A stretch of 64,000 nucleotides of DNA from Pseudomonas sp. GOM7 (lineage in GTDB: Bacteria; Pseudomonadota; Gammaproteobacteria; Pseudomonadales; Pseudomonadaceae): positions 930,001-994,000 of the forward strand of contig NZ_CP113519.1 in the NCBI RefSeq assembly GCF_026723825.1, in the 5' to 3' direction. Shown in pieces: positions 1-9,631 of the stretch (positions within the stretch are counted from its first letter, which is position 1; each line of letters starts with the position of its first letter). The notes under the pieces are model-generated. The model was not told the origin of the DNA. It ran no database searches and saw only the letters and a program-made list of their open reading frames with translations. The translations under genes and the position numbers were made by a program.

Positions 1-8
1 TGCCTCAT
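1..8 (-). CDS. ttgC: Start of outer-membrane channel gene (OprM/TtgC type), partial
   Basis: Only the first codons are in the window. An ATG read on the minus strand at 8-6 overlaps the TGA stop of the RND pump gene (7-5) in an ATGA arrangement, which implies translational coupling. In ttgABC and mexAB-oprM operons the gene after the pump is the outer-membrane factor, so that product is expected. The identity is inferred from operon order; the sequence itself shows only the overlap. Confidence 0.55.
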
Positions 9-3000
9 TGCAGTGCCTCCTTGTCAGGTTCGCCGGTCGACTGGTTTTTCTTGCGCTCGAACAGCGAGCAGATGGCCACGTAGAACAGCGGAATCCAGAA
101 GATCGCCAGCACCAGGGCGCTGAGCATACCGCCGATCACCCCGGTGCCGATGGCGTGCTTGCTGCCGGCGCCAGCACCGCTGGCGATGGCCAGGGGCAGA
201 CAGCCGAGGATGAAGGCCAGCGAGGTCATCACGATCGGGCGCAGACGCATGCGGCAGGCTTCGATGGCCGCCTCTGTCAGGGTCAGGCCTTTCTCGTACT
301 GTGCCTTGGCGAACTCGACGATGAGGATGGCGTTACGCGCCGACAGGCCGATGGTGGTGAGCAGACCGACCTGGAAGAACACGTCGTTGGACAGGCTGCG
401 CAACTCGGTGAACAGCAAGGCACCGATGATCCCCAGCGGCACGGTGAAGATCACCGCGAAGGGAATCGACCAGCTCTCGTACAACGCCGCCAGACAGAGG
501 AACACCACCAGGATGGAGATGGCGAACAGCGCGGTTTTCTGCGAACCGGCCAGGCGTTCCTCGTAGGACAGCCCCGTCCAGGCGTAGCCGACGCCTTCCG
601 GCAGTTGCTTGGCGATTTCCTCGACTGCCGCCATGGCATCGCCGGTGCTGTAGCCGGGGGCCGGAGCACCGAGAATCTCTACCGCCGACACGCCGTTGTA
701 GCGCGCCAGCTTGGGCGGGCCGTAGATCCACTCGCCGCTGGCGAAGGCGCTGAACGGCACCATCTGTCCCTGGTCGTTGCGCACGTACCACTTGTTCAGG
801 TCTTCCGGGGCCATGCGCGAATCGGCGATGCCTTGCAGATACACCTTCTTCACCCGGCCACGGTCGATGAAATCGTTGACGTAGCTGGCGCCCCAGCCGA
901 TCGACAGGGTGCTGTTGATGTCCGCCAGCGACAGGCCGAGGGCGCGGGCGCGCTCGTCGTCGATCAGCAACTGGTACTGAGGTTCGTCACGCAGGCCATT
1001 GGCGCGCACCTGGCTGAGCACGGGGTTCTGGTTGGCCAGCTTGAGGAACTTGTCGCGCGCCTGGTTCATCACTTCGTGGCCGACCCCGGCCTGATCCTGC
1101 AGGAACAGGTTGAAACCGGTGGCGTTACCCAGCTCCATCACTGCCGGTGGGGCGAAGGCGAAGACCATGGCGTCACGGAAGCTGAAGAAGTGCATCTGCG
1201 CGCGCTGAGCCAGTGCCGCGACGCCGTTCTCCGCGCCGGGACGCTCGCCCCAGGGCTTGAGCATGATGAAGGCCATGCCCGAACTCTGGCCGCGACCGGC
1301 GAAGTTGAAGCCGGTGACGGTGAACACCGATTTCACCGTACTCGCCTCGTCTTCCAGCAGGTATTTGCGCATCTTGTCCACCACCACCTGGGTGCGCTCG
1401 GCACTGGAGCCTGCCGGCGTCTGCACCTGGGCGAACAGCACGCCCTGATCTTCCTCGGGGAGGAAGGAGGTGGGAATGCGGGTGAACATCCAGATCATGA
1501 TGCCGACGATCACCAGGTACAGCAGCAGATACGGCGCCTTGCGCTTGAGCATGCCGCTGACGCCACGTCGGTAGGCGTCGCTGGTGCGGTCGAAGTTGCG
1601 GTTGAACCAGCCGAAGAAGCCGCCCTTGGCTTCGTGGTGTTCGCCGTCGATGGGTTTGAGCAGGGTGGCGCACAGCGCCGGGGTGAAGATCAGTGCCACC
1701 AGCACCGACAAGGCCATGGCCGAGACGATGGTGATGGAGAACTGCCGGTAGATCACCCCCGTGGAGCCGCTGAAGAAGGCCATCGGCAGGAACACCGCCG
1801 ACAGCACCAGGGCGATGCCCACCAGCGCGCCCTGAATCTGCCCCATGGACTTGCGCGTCGCCTCCTTGGGTGACAGGCCGTCCTCGCGCATCACCCGCTC
1901 GACGTTCTCCACCACCACGATGGCGTCGTCCACCAGCAAGCCGATGGCCAACACCATGGCGAACATGGTCAGGGTATTGATGGAGAAACCGAATGCCGCC
2001 AACACGCCGAAGGTGCCCAGCAGCACCACTGGCACCGCCAGGGTGGGAATGATGGTCGCCCGCAGGTTCTGCAGGAACAGGAACATCACCAGGAACACCA
2101 GCACGATAGCCTCGAACAGGGTGTGCACCACCCCTTCGATGGAGGCCGAGATCACCGGCGTGGTGTCATAGGGGAAGACCACCTCCATACCGGCCGGGAA
2201 AAACGGCTTGAGGTCGTCGATGGTCGCGCGCACCGCCTTGGCGGTGTCCAGGGCGTTGGCCCCGGTGGCCAGCTTGATCGCCAGACCGGAGGCCGGCAGG
2301 CCGTTGAACTGGGCGTTGATCGAGTAGTTCTCGCCACCCAGCTCCACCTTGGCCACGTCACCCAGGCGCACCTGGGAGCCATCGGGTTGCACCTTGAGGA
2401 GGATCTTGCGGAACTCTTCCGGGGTCTGCAGGCGGGTCTTGCCGATGATGGTGGCGTTGAGCTGATTGCCCGGCGCGGCCGGCAGACCACCGAACTGACC
2501 GGAGGAAATCTGCACGTTCTGCGCCTGGATGGCACTCTTCACGTCCACCGGGGTGAGCTGGAAGCTGTTGAGCTTGGCCGGGTCGAGCCAGATACGCATG
2601 GCATATTGCGCGCCGAACACCTGGAAGTCGCCCACACCCTTGGCGCGCGAGATCGGATCCTGCAGGTTGGAGACGATGTAGTCCGACAGGTCTTCGCGGG
2701 TCATGCTGCCGTCGGTGGAAACCACCCCGATCACCATGAGGAAGTTCTTCACCGCCTTGGTCACGCGGATGCCCTGCTGCTGCACTTCCTGCGGCAACAA
2801 GGGGGTGGCCAGTTGCAGCTTGTTCTGCACCTGCACCTGGGCGATGTCCGGATTGACCCCCTGCTCGAAGGTCACGATGATTTCCATGCTGCCGTCGGAG
2901 TTGCTCGCCGAGCTGACGTAGCGCAGGCCGTCGATACCGTTGAGCTGCTGCTCGATCACCTGCACCACGGTGTCCTGCACCGTCTGCGCCGAGGCGCCCG

Positions 3001-3148
3001 GGTAGCTGACCTGGATGCTGACGGCGGGCGGCGCGATACTCGGGTACTGGTTGATCGGCAAGGTGAGGATGGACAGGCCACCGGCCAGCATGATCACCAG
3101 TGCGATCACCCAGGCGAAGATGGGCCGGTCGATAAAGAATCTGGACAT
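5..3148 (-). CDS. ttgB: RND multidrug efflux pump, inner-membrane subunit (MexB/TtgB/AcrB family)
   Basis: Proton-driven drug exporter of the HAE-1 RND family, 1047 residues as usual for the family. It starts with the typical [14 protein letters not shown] segment, has two six-helix halves with large periplasmic loops, and carries the TM4 aspartate pair in [16 protein letters not shown] (about D407-D408). The TM10 motif reads [13 protein letters not shown], so the conserved proton-relay Lys (K939 in MexB, K940 in AcrB) is Arg938 here. It lies 15 bp downstream of ttgA and overlaps the next gene by ATGA. Assignment to TtgB rather than MexB rests on the neighbouring TtgR-like repressor and operator. 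Confidence 0.95.
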   Translation of the reverse strand: MSRFFIDRPIFAWVIALVIMLAGGLSILTLPINQYPSIAPPAVSIQVSYPGASAQTVQDTVVQVIEQQLNGIDGLRYVSSASNSDGSMEIIVTFEQGVNPDIAQVQVQNKLQLATPLLPQEVQQQGIRVTKAVKNFLMVIGVVSTDGSMTREDLSDYIVSNLQDPISRAKGVGDFQVFGAQYAMRIWLDPAKLNSFQLTPVDVKSAIQAQNVQISSGQFGGLPAAPGNQLNATIIGKTRLQTPEEFRKILLKVQPDGSQVRLGDVAKVELGGENYSINAQFNGLPASGLAIKLATGANALDTAKAVRATIDDLKPFFPAGMEVVFPYDTTPVISASIEGVVHTLFEAIVLVFLVMFLFLQNLRATIIPTLAVPVVLLGTFGVLAAFGFSINTLTMFAMVLAIGLLVDDAIVVVENVERVMREDGLSPKEATRKSMGQIQGALVGIALVLSAVFLPMAFFSGSTGVIYRQFSITIVSAMALSVLVALIFTPALCATLLKPIDGEHHEAKGGFFGWFNRNFDRTSDAYRRGVSGMLKRKAPYLLLYLVIVGIMIWMFTRIPTSFLPEEDQGVLFAQVQTPAGSSAERTQVVVDKMRKYLLEDEASTVKSVFTVTGFNFAGRGQSSGMAFIMLKPWGERPGAENGVAALAQRAQMHFFSFRDAMVFAFAPPAVMELGNATGFNLFLQDQAGVGHEVMNQARDKFLKLANQNPVLSQVRANGLRDEPQYQLLIDDERARALGLSLADINSTLSIGWGASYVNDFIDRGRVKKVYLQGIADSRMAPEDLNKWYVRNDQGQMVPFSAFASGEWIYGPPKLARYNGVSAVEILGAPAPGYSTGDAMAAVEEIAKQLPEGVGYAWTGLSYEERLAGSQKTALFAISILVVFLCLAALYESWSIPFAVIFTVPLGIIGALLFTELRSLSNDVFFQVGLLTTIGLSARNAILIVEFAKAQYEKGLTLTEAAIEACRMRLRPIVMTSLAFILGCLPLAIASGAGAGSKHAIGTGVIGGMLSALVLAIFWIPLFYVAICSLFERKKNQSTGEPDKEALQ

Positions 3149-3163
3149 TCAGCGTCTCTCCGT

Positions 3164-4312
3164 TCAGCCCTGGCCGTTGTCTTGCTCGGTGGCTTTTGCC
3201 GGTTGCTCGGCCTTGACGTTGCCGGCCGGAACCGCCTTGACCTCGGCGCCGGGCTGGACGAACTGCAAGCCCTCGGTGATCAGGCGGTCACCATCCTGCA
3301 GGCCGTCCTCCACCAGCCAGGCACTGCCGACGGTGCGGCTGGCCTTGAGCACACGCTGCTCCACCTTGTTCTCGGCGTTTACCACCATGGCGGTCGGCTC
3401 GCCACGCTGATTGCGGGTCACACCTTGTTGCGGAGCGAGAATGGCCTGCTGCTTGATACCGGCCTGCAGTTCGGCATGCACGAACATGCCCGGCAGCAGC
3501 AGATGATCCGGGTTGGGGAACACGGCGCGCAGGGTCACCGAGCCGGTGCCTTCGTCCACGGCCACCTCGGAGAATTCAAGGGTGCCTTCATGGGCATAGT
3601 GGCTACCATCCTCCAGGACAAGCTGCACCTTGGCGGCGTTGTCACCGACCTTCTGCAGGCGACCAGCGGCCAGGTCGCTGCGCAGGCTCAGCAGCTCCTT
3701 GCTCGACTGGGTGACGTCGACATAGATCGGATCGAATTGCTGGATGGTGGCCATGGCCATGGTCTGGCCGCTGGTGACCAGAGCGCCTTCGGTCACAGCG
3801 GAGCGGCCGATGCGCCCGCTGATCGGCGCCAGCACCTTGGTATAGCGCAGGTCGATGCGTGCGCGATCCAGCGCGGCCTGGGCCTGCAGGGCCGAGGCGC
3901 GCGCCTCGTCATAGGCCTGCTGGCTCACGGCCTTGTCGGCCACCAGCAACTTGTAGCGGTCGGCCAGGGCACTGGCGGAAATCTGCGTGGCCCGGGCGCT
4001 CTCATAGGCGGCTTCGTAAGTGGCTGGGTCGATCTGATAGAGCTGCTGGCCGGCCTTGACTTCGCTGCCTTCGGTGAACAGGCGCTTCTGGATGATGCCA
4101 TTCACCTGCGGGCGCACCTCGGCGATGCGATAGGCCGTGGTTCGACCGGGAACCTGGGTGGTCAGGGCAAAGGGTTCGGCCTTGAGCGTCACCACGCCCA
4201 CCTGAGGCGTCTGTTGGGCGGGCGGCGCGCTGTCTTCCTTGCAGCCGGTCAGGCCGAGCAGGGACAGAGCAACGGCGGAAACCAAGACGGCGAAGGCTGG
4301 CTTCGTGTGCAT
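3164..4312 (-). CDS. ttgA: RND periplasmic adaptor (membrane fusion) lipoprotein
   Basis: 382-residue MexA/AcrA/TtgA-type adaptor that links the pump to the outer-membrane channel. The N-terminus is a lipoprotein signal with a lipobox ending in LLGLTGC (Cys about 24), followed by a lipoyl/barrel-sandwich domain, an alpha-helical hairpin (about residues 95-165, Ala- and Gln-rich) and beta-barrel segments. It is the first gene of the efflux operon, and its promoter region is shared with divergent ttgR. Expression should be repressed by TtgR at the operator at 4383-4413 and relieved by aromatic or antibiotic ligands, as known for TtgR in P. putida. Confidence 0.94.
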   Translation of the reverse strand: MHTKPAFAVLVSAVALSLLGLTGCKEDSAPPAQQTPQVGVVTLKAEPFALTTQVPGRTTAYRIAEVRPQVNGIIQKRLFTEGSEVKAGQQLYQIDPATYEAAYESARATQISASALADRYKLLVADKAVSQQAYDEARASALQAQAALDRARIDLRYTKVLAPISGRIGRSAVTEGALVTSGQTMAMATIQQFDPIYVDVTQSSKELLSLRSDLAAGRLQKVGDNAAKVQLVLEDGSHYAHEGTLEFSEVAVDEGTGSVTLRAVFPNPDHLLLPGMFVHAELQAGIKQQAILAPQQGVTRNQRGEPTAMVVNAENKVEQRVLKASRTVGSAWLVEDGLQDGDRLITEGLQFVQPGAEVKAVPAGNVKAEQPAKATEQDNGQG

Positions 4313-4382
4313 CTGCAGGAACCTCGTTCTGGTTGATATCGATGCCCGAAGGGCGAAGAGAAGGGTGAAAAAAGATGGGCAA

Positions 4383-4413
4383 ATATACTTACGTGCGTGA
4401 ATGTTTGTAAATG
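4383..4413. promoter_or_regulatory. Predicted TtgR operator between ttgA and ttgR
   Basis: Read on the minus strand the site contains ATTTACAAACA, about 10 bases, then GTAAGTATATT. As I recall it, the P. putida TtgR operator has the same two halves in the same order and spacing. It lies midway in the 174-bp gap between the divergent starts, where it can control both. The half-sites are seen in the sequence; the operator function is inferred by homology. Confidence 0.75.
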
Positions 4414-4486
4414 CCCGAAACTGCCTTCATACTCTCGACCGCCCCCCTCGGGGCAGGTTTCATCGAAGGCGTAACAAAGGTGGCAG

Positions 4487-5122
4487 ATGGCCAGGCGAAC
4501 CAAGCAGGAAGCAGAAGCGACACGCGTGCAGATACTCGATGCCGCCGAGCATGTGTTCCATGCTCAGGGCGTTTCGCGGGCGACGCTGGCCGAGGTGGCC
4601 AAGGAGGCCGGCGTCAGCCGAGGCGCCATCTATTGGTACTTCGAGAACAAGATAGACCTGTTTCAGGCCATGCTCGAACGCATGCGCCTGCCGCTGGAGG
4701 AACTGGCGCGAGCCAGCGAAAGCGAGGACGAACCCAACCCGCTCGGCTGCATGCGCGAGCTGTTGATCCAGGTGCTCACGCGCCTGGCACAGGATCCTCA
4801 GACCCAGCGCATTCACGACATCCTGCGTTACAAATGCGAGTACACCGGCGAACTGCTGGGGCTGCGTGAACGCATGCGCGCACTGTGCGGCGAGAGCGAT
4901 CAGCGTATCGCCAAGGCTCTCGCCAACGCAGTGGCCAAAGGTCAGCTACCGGCGCAACTGGATTGCCCACGCGCCGCCGTCTGCCTGCATGCCTTCATCG
5001 CCGGTATCGAAGCCAACTGGATACTGGCGCCCAAATACGACCTGGCCGCGCAAGCGGCGGCAATGGTCGATACGGCCTTGGATATGCTGCGCAGCAGTCC
5101 GGCACTGCGCCGTCCCAATTAG
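4487..5122 (+). CDS. ttgR: TetR-family efflux repressor (TtgR-like)
   Basis: 211-residue TetR regulator, divergent from ttgAB. The N-terminal helix-turn-helix (about residues 10-55) includes TLAEVAKEAGVSRGAIYWYF. The ligand-binding domain keeps TtgR-type stretches such as ARASESEDEPNPLGCMRELL and ends with LDMLRSSPALR, as in TtgR. AAGGTGG precedes the ATG. It should repress both itself and the pump operon. The stop codon overlaps that of the convergent small gene on the other strand (5119-5121). Confidence 0.92.
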   Translation: MARRTKQEAEATRVQILDAAEHVFHAQGVSRATLAEVAKEAGVSRGAIYWYFENKIDLFQAMLERMRLPLEELARASESEDEPNPLGCMRELLIQVLTRLAQDPQTQRIHDILRYKCEYTGELLGLRERMRALCGESDQRIAKALANAVAKGQLPAQLDCPRAAVCLHAFIAGIEANWILAPKYDLAAQAAAMVDTALDMLRSSPALRRPN

Positions 5123-5301
5123 CTGGCTTGGCGCTGCTCGGGCTCCTGTGGGAGCACATGCGGCGCGCGCAGTCGGCTTTCCAACGTACTGACGAACTCT
5201 CTGGCCTGCGCTTCGCTACGAAAGCTCACGCACTGCTTATCCAGTGATACCTGCCAACGGCTTTCGCCGCCCTGGTTACGCTGCTGAACGACGATCTTCA
5301 T
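5119..5301 (-). CDS. Small conserved hypothetical protein (60 aa)
   Basis: Starting at the ATG preceded by GGGAGGTAG gives a 60-residue soluble protein beginning MKIVVQQRNQGGESRW. Residues 13-45 look like a short beta-strand followed by a helix (SEAQAREFVSTLESRLR), the pattern of small domains such as SPOR/RRM-like folds, but I do not recognise the family. The longer reading upstream lacks a better ribosome-binding site. Its 3' end overlaps the ttgR stop. No function is assigned. Confidence 0.65.
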   Translation of the reverse strand: MKIVVQQRNQGGESRWQVSLDKQCVSFRSEAQAREFVSTLESRLRAPHVLPQEPEQRQAS

Positions 5302-5509
5302 GCTAGCTACCTCCCGAAGTGAGACGGAACACCGACATCTGTGGGCAGAGCCTTCATGGTAGAACTCCTGCATGACCCTTTACTGACATGAATCAAATCG
5401 CAATGTAACGGGCATCGTTCGGTGGTCTGGAATGCAGACCTGGCAAGGTATTTGCCGTTCGTCGGAAAATCTGAACCTTTACTCTGGGCAGCCCCGGCGA
5501 TGGCTGGGC

Positions 5510-6526
5510 TCAAAAACCTTCGAGCACGATCTTGCCCTTGGCCGAGCCACTTTCCAGCAGGGCGTGGGCGCGGCGCAGGTTGGCGGCATCGATACGACCG
5601 AAGTGCTCGCCCAGGGTGGTTTTCAGCACGCCACCATCCACCAGTTCGGCTACCCGTTGCAGCAAGCGATGCTGCTCGATCATGTCGGCGGTCTGGTATA
5701 GCGAGCGGGTGAACATCAGCTCCCAGTGCAGCGACAGGCTCTTGCGCTTGAGCTTCATCACGTCCAGCGGCTGCAGCGGATCGTCGATCAGGGCCAGCTG
5801 CCCCTGGGGCTGCAGGGCTTCGATGAGCTGGTCGAAGTGCTGATCGGTCTGGGTCAGACTGGCCACATGGGTGACCTGGCCGATGCCGATGCGCGCCAGT
5901 TCCTCGCTCAGCGGCTTGCTGTGATCGATCACATGGTGCGCGCCCAGCTCTCGCACCCAGGCCTGGGTCTGCGGGCGCGAGGCGGTACCGATCACGGTCA
6001 GGCCGGTCAGGCGTCGCGCCAGTTGCGTGAGGATCGAGCCGACGCCGCCGGCGGCACCGACGATCAGCAGGCTCTGGCCGGCGCTGGCGCTGCCTTCGCC
6101 AACCTGCAGGCGCTCGAACAGCAGCTCCCAGGCGGTGATCGCGGTCAGCGGCAGGGCGGCGGCTTCGGCGAAGGACAGGCTCTGCGGCATCTTGCCGACG
6201 ATGCGCTCGTCGACCAGGTGCAGTTCGCTGTTGGCGCCGGCACGATCCAGGGCGCCGGCATAGAACACCGGGTCACCCGGCTGGAACAGGCTGACCGCGC
6301 TGCCCACCGCCTTGACCACACCGGCGACATCCCAGCCCAGCACCTTGGCCGTGCCAGGCTCGGGGGCGACGTTGCGGCGGATCTTGGTGTCGACCGGGTT
6401 CACCGAGATGGCGCGCACCTCCACCAGCAGATCGCGCGGGCCAGGCGTGGGCTCGGGCAGTTGCACGTCCTGCAGAGCCTCGGGATGGTCGGCTGGCAGG
6501 GACTGGTAATAGGCGATGGCTTTCAT
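5510..6526 (-). CDS. Zinc-less MDR oxidoreductase, quinone oxidoreductase-like
   Basis: 338-residue medium-chain dehydrogenase/reductase. The N-terminal GroES-like domain contains EVRAISVNPVDTKIR and GWDVAGVV. The Rossmann domain has the nucleotide-binding glycines LLIVGAAGGVGSI (about residues 153-165). The Cys/His ligands of zinc-dependent alcohol dehydrogenases are absent, pointing to an NAD(P)H:quinone or enone reductase of the ZADH family. The ATG at 6526 is preferred because CAGGAGCAAG precedes it; an upstream in-frame ATG exists. It is divergent from a LysR gene that probably regulates it. The physiological substrate is unknown. Confidence 0.88.
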   Translation of the reverse strand: MKAIAYYQSLPADHPEALQDVQLPEPTPGPRDLLVEVRAISVNPVDTKIRRNVAPEPGTAKVLGWDVAGVVKAVGSAVSLFQPGDPVFYAGALDRAGANSELHLVDERIVGKMPQSLSFAEAAALPLTAITAWELLFERLQVGEGSASAGQSLLIVGAAGGVGSILTQLARRLTGLTVIGTASRPQTQAWVRELGAHHVIDHSKPLSEELARIGIGQVTHVASLTQTDQHFDQLIEALQPQGQLALIDDPLQPLDVMKLKRKSLSLHWELMFTRSLYQTADMIEQHRLLQRVAELVDGGVLKTTLGEHFGRIDAANLRRAHALLESGSAKGKIVLEGF

Positions 6527-6651
6527 GGGGCTTGCTCCTGGCATGCTGCCAATTCGTTGAACGGGAGCCGTCATGCTCTTTCAATTGGATGACGAGAAAA
6601 AGCCGCACTTGATAGAGTCTCTTTCATCTTTTTTTTGAAAGTGCTGCCGCC

Positions 6652-7572
6652 ATGCTGCGTCTCGATGATCTGCAACTCTTCGTCCGCACCGCCGAAGCCG
6701 GCAGCCTTTCCGCCGCTGCGCGCCTGCTGGACGTGTCGCCCGCCGTGGCCAGCGCCGCACTCAAGCGCCTGGAGCAGCAACTGCAGGTGCGCCTGCTGGT
6801 ACGCTCGACGCGCAGCCTGCGCCTGACCCCGGAGGGCGAGCAGTACCTGGGGCACGCTCGCCAGGCACTGCAGAGCCTGGAGCAGGGGCGCCAGCAACTG
6901 GCCGGCAGTCAGGAGGGCATTCGCGGTGTGCTGCAACTCTCGGCACCCTCTGATTTCGGCCGCAACACCCTGCTGCAATGGCTCGATGCCTTTCAGGGCA
7001 TTCACCCACAACTGCACCTGCGCTTGCTGTTGGCCGACCGCATGGCCGATCTGTTTCGCGAGCCGGTGGACATCGCCCTGCGCTATGGCGCGCCGGAGGA
7101 CTCCAGCCTGGTGGCCCTGCCGGTGGCGGCGGACAACCGCCGTGTGCTCTGTGCGGCACCGGCCTATCTGGCTCGGCATGGCTCGCCGCGCACGGTGGAA
7201 GAGGTGGCCGCGCACAACTGCCTGCTGTACATGCTGCATGGTCGGGTACACGAGCGCTGGCGCTTCAGCCAGGGCAGGCGCGAGCTGCTGGTGACGGCTA
7301 CCGGCAACCGCGTCAGTGACGACGCCGACGTCACCCGGCGCTGGGCCGTGGCGGGGCAGGGGCTGGTGTACAAATCCTGGCTGGACGTGGCCGAGGACGT
7401 AGGCGCCGGGCGCCTGCAGGTACTGCTGCCGGACTGGCTTGGCGAGCCGACGCCGCTGTATCTGGTCTGCGCTCACCGGGCGCAGTTGAGCAAGGCGGTG
7501 CATCTGTTGCGTCAGTTCCTGCAGAGCCGCTGCGAGGTGTTGCTGGCGGACGCGCCGTGGCGGGGCGTCTGA
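6652..7572 (+). CDS. LysR-family transcriptional regulator
   Basis: 306 residues. The N-terminal winged helix-turn-helix (residues 1-60) contains FVRTAEAGSLSAAARLLDVS. A periplasmic-binding-protein-like effector domain (about 90-300) starts at GVLQLSAPSDFGRNTLLQWL. It is transcribed away from the quinone oxidoreductase-like gene with 125 bp between starts, the usual arrangement for a LysR regulator and its target. The subtype resembles the CrgA/AaeR-like clade, but the inducer cannot be read from sequence. Confidence 0.9.
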   Translation: MLRLDDLQLFVRTAEAGSLSAAARLLDVSPAVASAALKRLEQQLQVRLLVRSTRSLRLTPEGEQYLGHARQALQSLEQGRQQLAGSQEGIRGVLQLSAPSDFGRNTLLQWLDAFQGIHPQLHLRLLLADRMADLFREPVDIALRYGAPEDSSLVALPVAADNRRVLCAAPAYLARHGSPRTVEEVAAHNCLLYMLHGRVHERWRFSQGRRELLVTATGNRVSDDADVTRRWAVAGQGLVYKSWLDVAEDVGAGRLQVLLPDWLGEPTPLYLVCAHRAQLSKAVHLLRQFLQSRCEVLLADAPWRGV

Positions 7573-7653
7573 GCTCTGCTAGACTCTCGCCTCGAACGGC
7601 TGCGGCAATCTACCGCAGTGCCGCGCCGCTACCCTCTGTTTAGAGTCGCGCCC

Positions 7654-8040
7654 ATGAAACTGGCCCGCACACACCGCTCACTGACTGCCTGGATGCTGTA
7701 CTTCAGCATCCTCTTCAGTGCGTTCGTCTGCGCCATCAGTCACGGGCAGATGGCCGGCATGCAGCTCAGCGGTCTGGACGGCCAGTACTGTTCCTTCGAC
7801 GGCAACTTCGGCGCCGGTGCCGATCTCGATGGCTCCGGCATCGTCCCGCCGAACCCGGCGACCGGCACCGGCTGCGTTCTGGGCAGCCTGTTCAGCGCCG
7901 TCATCCTTGCCGCCTTCTTCGGCCTGCTGGGCCTGCTCGCCAGTGACAGCGCACGGCCCCTGCCGACGCTGCACATTCCCCGCCTTACCCGCTATCGCTG
8001 GCCCCCGGCCAACCCTCGCGCCTCCCCGCTGACTGCCTGA
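7654..8040 (+). CDS. Small membrane protein of the copper island, paralogue 1
   Basis: 128 residues from the ATG at 7654. There are two hydrophobic segments: about residues 10-30 (WMLYFSILFSAFVCAISHG) and about 80-100 (SLFSAVILAAFFGLLGLLA). Between them lies a loop with HGQMAGMQLSGLDGQYCSFD and a conserved NFGAGADLDGSG. His, Met and Cys in this loop could bind copper. A close paralogue lies at 11403-11777. The family may be DUF2946-related, but I am not sure. Neighbours (PepSY, PCuAC, OprC) suggest a role in periplasmic copper handling. Confidence 0.75.
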   Translation: MKLARTHRSLTAWMLYFSILFSAFVCAISHGQMAGMQLSGLDGQYCSFDGNFGAGADLDGSGIVPPNPATGTGCVLGSLFSAVILAAFFGLLGLLASDSARPLPTLHIPRLTRYRWPPANPRASPLTA

Positions 8041-8115
8041 TCCTCGTGCCCTGTACAGGGCTTTCCATCATGCAGTCGTCGTCTGCTCGCTGGCAGCCGA
8101 CTTGGGAGATGCTTC

Positions 8116-9543
8116 ATGTCGTCGCGTTTCGACACCCCCGCAGGTGCAGCCGTGCGCCCGCAACCTTCGTTCTACAACCTGGCGTGGCGCTGGCACTTCT
8201 ATGCCGGGTTGTTCGTCATCCCGTTCCTCGTCCTGCTGTCGCTCACTGGGTTGATCTACCTGTTCAAACCGCAGCTCGACAACCTGATGTACGCCGACCT
8301 GCTGCAGGTGCCGGTGGCCGAGCAGCGCCTGAGTGCCGACCAGCAACTGGCGCGCCTGCGCGAGATCTACCCGCAGGCGGCGATCAAGCAGTACCTGCCG
8401 CCGGTGGCCGCCGATCGCAGTGCGCAGTTCGTCATCACCCAGGATGGTCGCGACCTCAATCTGTTCCTCGACCCCTATCGCGGCACCGTGCTCGGTACGC
8501 AGGATGCCCTGTGGAACCTGCAGGCGGCGACGCGCAAGCTGCACGGTGACCTGCTGATCGGTACTCTCGGTGACCGCCTGATCGAGCTGGCGGCGGGCTG
8601 GGGCATCGTCCTGGTGATTTCCGGCCTGTACCTGTGGTGGCCGCGCGGGCGCAGCGGCGCAGGTATTCTCTGGCCGCGCCTGAGCGCGCGTGGGCGCCTG
8701 TGGTGGCGCGACCTGCATGCGGTGACCGGCTTCTGGGGCAGCGCCATCCTGCTGTTGATGCTGATGACCGGCATGGCCTGGACTGGCTTCTGGGGCAAGC
8801 AGTTCGCAGCCGTCTGGAACCAGTTCCCCGACGCCATGTGGAACGAGGTGCCCAAGTCCGGGCAACTGACTGGCAGCCTCAACCACAGCGCCCGGCAGAC
8901 CGTGGCCTGGGCGGTGGAAACGGCGCCGCTGCCGGCTTCCGATGCCCACGCCGCCCACCAGGGGCATGGCGATCACCAAGGCCATGGCGAGCAGCCGGGG
9001 CATGCGGCCTCGGCCGAGTCTGGCCGGTTGCTGCAACAGGTGGTCGACACCGCCGAGGCGCGCGGCGTGCAGCCCGGTTACAGCATCACCCTGCCCACGG
9101 GCGAGCAGGGCGTGTACACCGTCGCGCTGTTCGCCAGCGACCCACGCAACGACGCCACCCTGCATATCGATCAGTACAGCGGCGAGGTGCTCGCCGACGT
9201 GCGCTGGCAGCATTACGGCGCGGTCGCCAAGGCCGTGGAAAGCGGCGCGATGATCCATGAAGGGCGCATGTTCGGCCTGCCCAACCAGTTGCTGATGGCG
9301 GCGATCTGCCTGCTGATCCTGTTCAGCTCGGTCAGTGGCCTGGTGCTGTGGTGGAAGCGCCGCCCGGCTGGCCGCTTCGGCGTGCCGCCGCTGCGCCATG
9401 ACCTGCCGCGCTGGAAGACCGCCATCGGCGTGATGATCGTGCTCGGTGCGCTCTTCCCCCTGGTCGGCGCCTCGCTGCTGCTGGTCTGGGCAGTGGATTG
9501 GTTGCTGCCACGTCTGCGTCCGTGGCGAGTGGCCCAGGCATGA
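8116..9543 (+). CDS. PepSY-associated membrane protein with His-rich loop
   Basis: 475-residue PepSY-TM family protein with about four or five membrane spans (first near residues 25-50, AGLFVIPFLVLLSLTGLIYL) and PepSY repeats in the periplasmic part. Around residues 275-300 a loop is very rich in His and Gly (alternating HQGHG units), a likely metal site. Members of this family are often encoded with TonB-dependent metal receptors and are thought to act in metal reduction or transfer across the inner membrane. The copper neighbours here fit Cu handling; iron reductase-like activity is the alternative. Confidence 0.88.
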   Translation: MSSRFDTPAGAAVRPQPSFYNLAWRWHFYAGLFVIPFLVLLSLTGLIYLFKPQLDNLMYADLLQVPVAEQRLSADQQLARLREIYPQAAIKQYLPPVAADRSAQFVITQDGRDLNLFLDPYRGTVLGTQDALWNLQAATRKLHGDLLIGTLGDRLIELAAGWGIVLVISGLYLWWPRGRSGAGILWPRLSARGRLWWRDLHAVTGFWGSAILLLMLMTGMAWTGFWGKQFAAVWNQFPDAMWNEVPKSGQLTGSLNHSARQTVAWAVETAPLPASDAHAAHQGHGDHQGHGEQPGHAASAESGRLLQQVVDTAEARGVQPGYSITLPTGEQGVYTVALFASDPRNDATLHIDQYSGEVLADVRWQHYGAVAKAVESGAMIHEGRMFGLPNQLLMAAICLLILFSSVSGLVLWWKRRPAGRFGVPPLRHDLPRWKTAIGVMIVLGALFPLVGASLLLVWAVDWLLPRLRPWRVAQA

Positions 9544-9631
9544 CGCGCTTTGCGCTTCTCACGCAGCAGATTGCGCTGGCAGCCATCGAAGCTGGTAGTG
9601 CTACAACTCGTTCAACCAAGGAGATAGATCC

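Noticed and set aside
8..1873. Plus-strand frame of 621 codons opposite ttgB
   Set aside because: Antisense shadow of the RND pump gene; no ribosome-binding site or recognisable domain.
2123..4336. Long open frame of 737 codons on the plus strand over the RND genes
   Set aside because: It lies opposite ttgA and ttgB, which have complete family motifs; the plus-strand translation is His/Gly/Leu-rich, as usual for mirror frames in GC-rich DNA.
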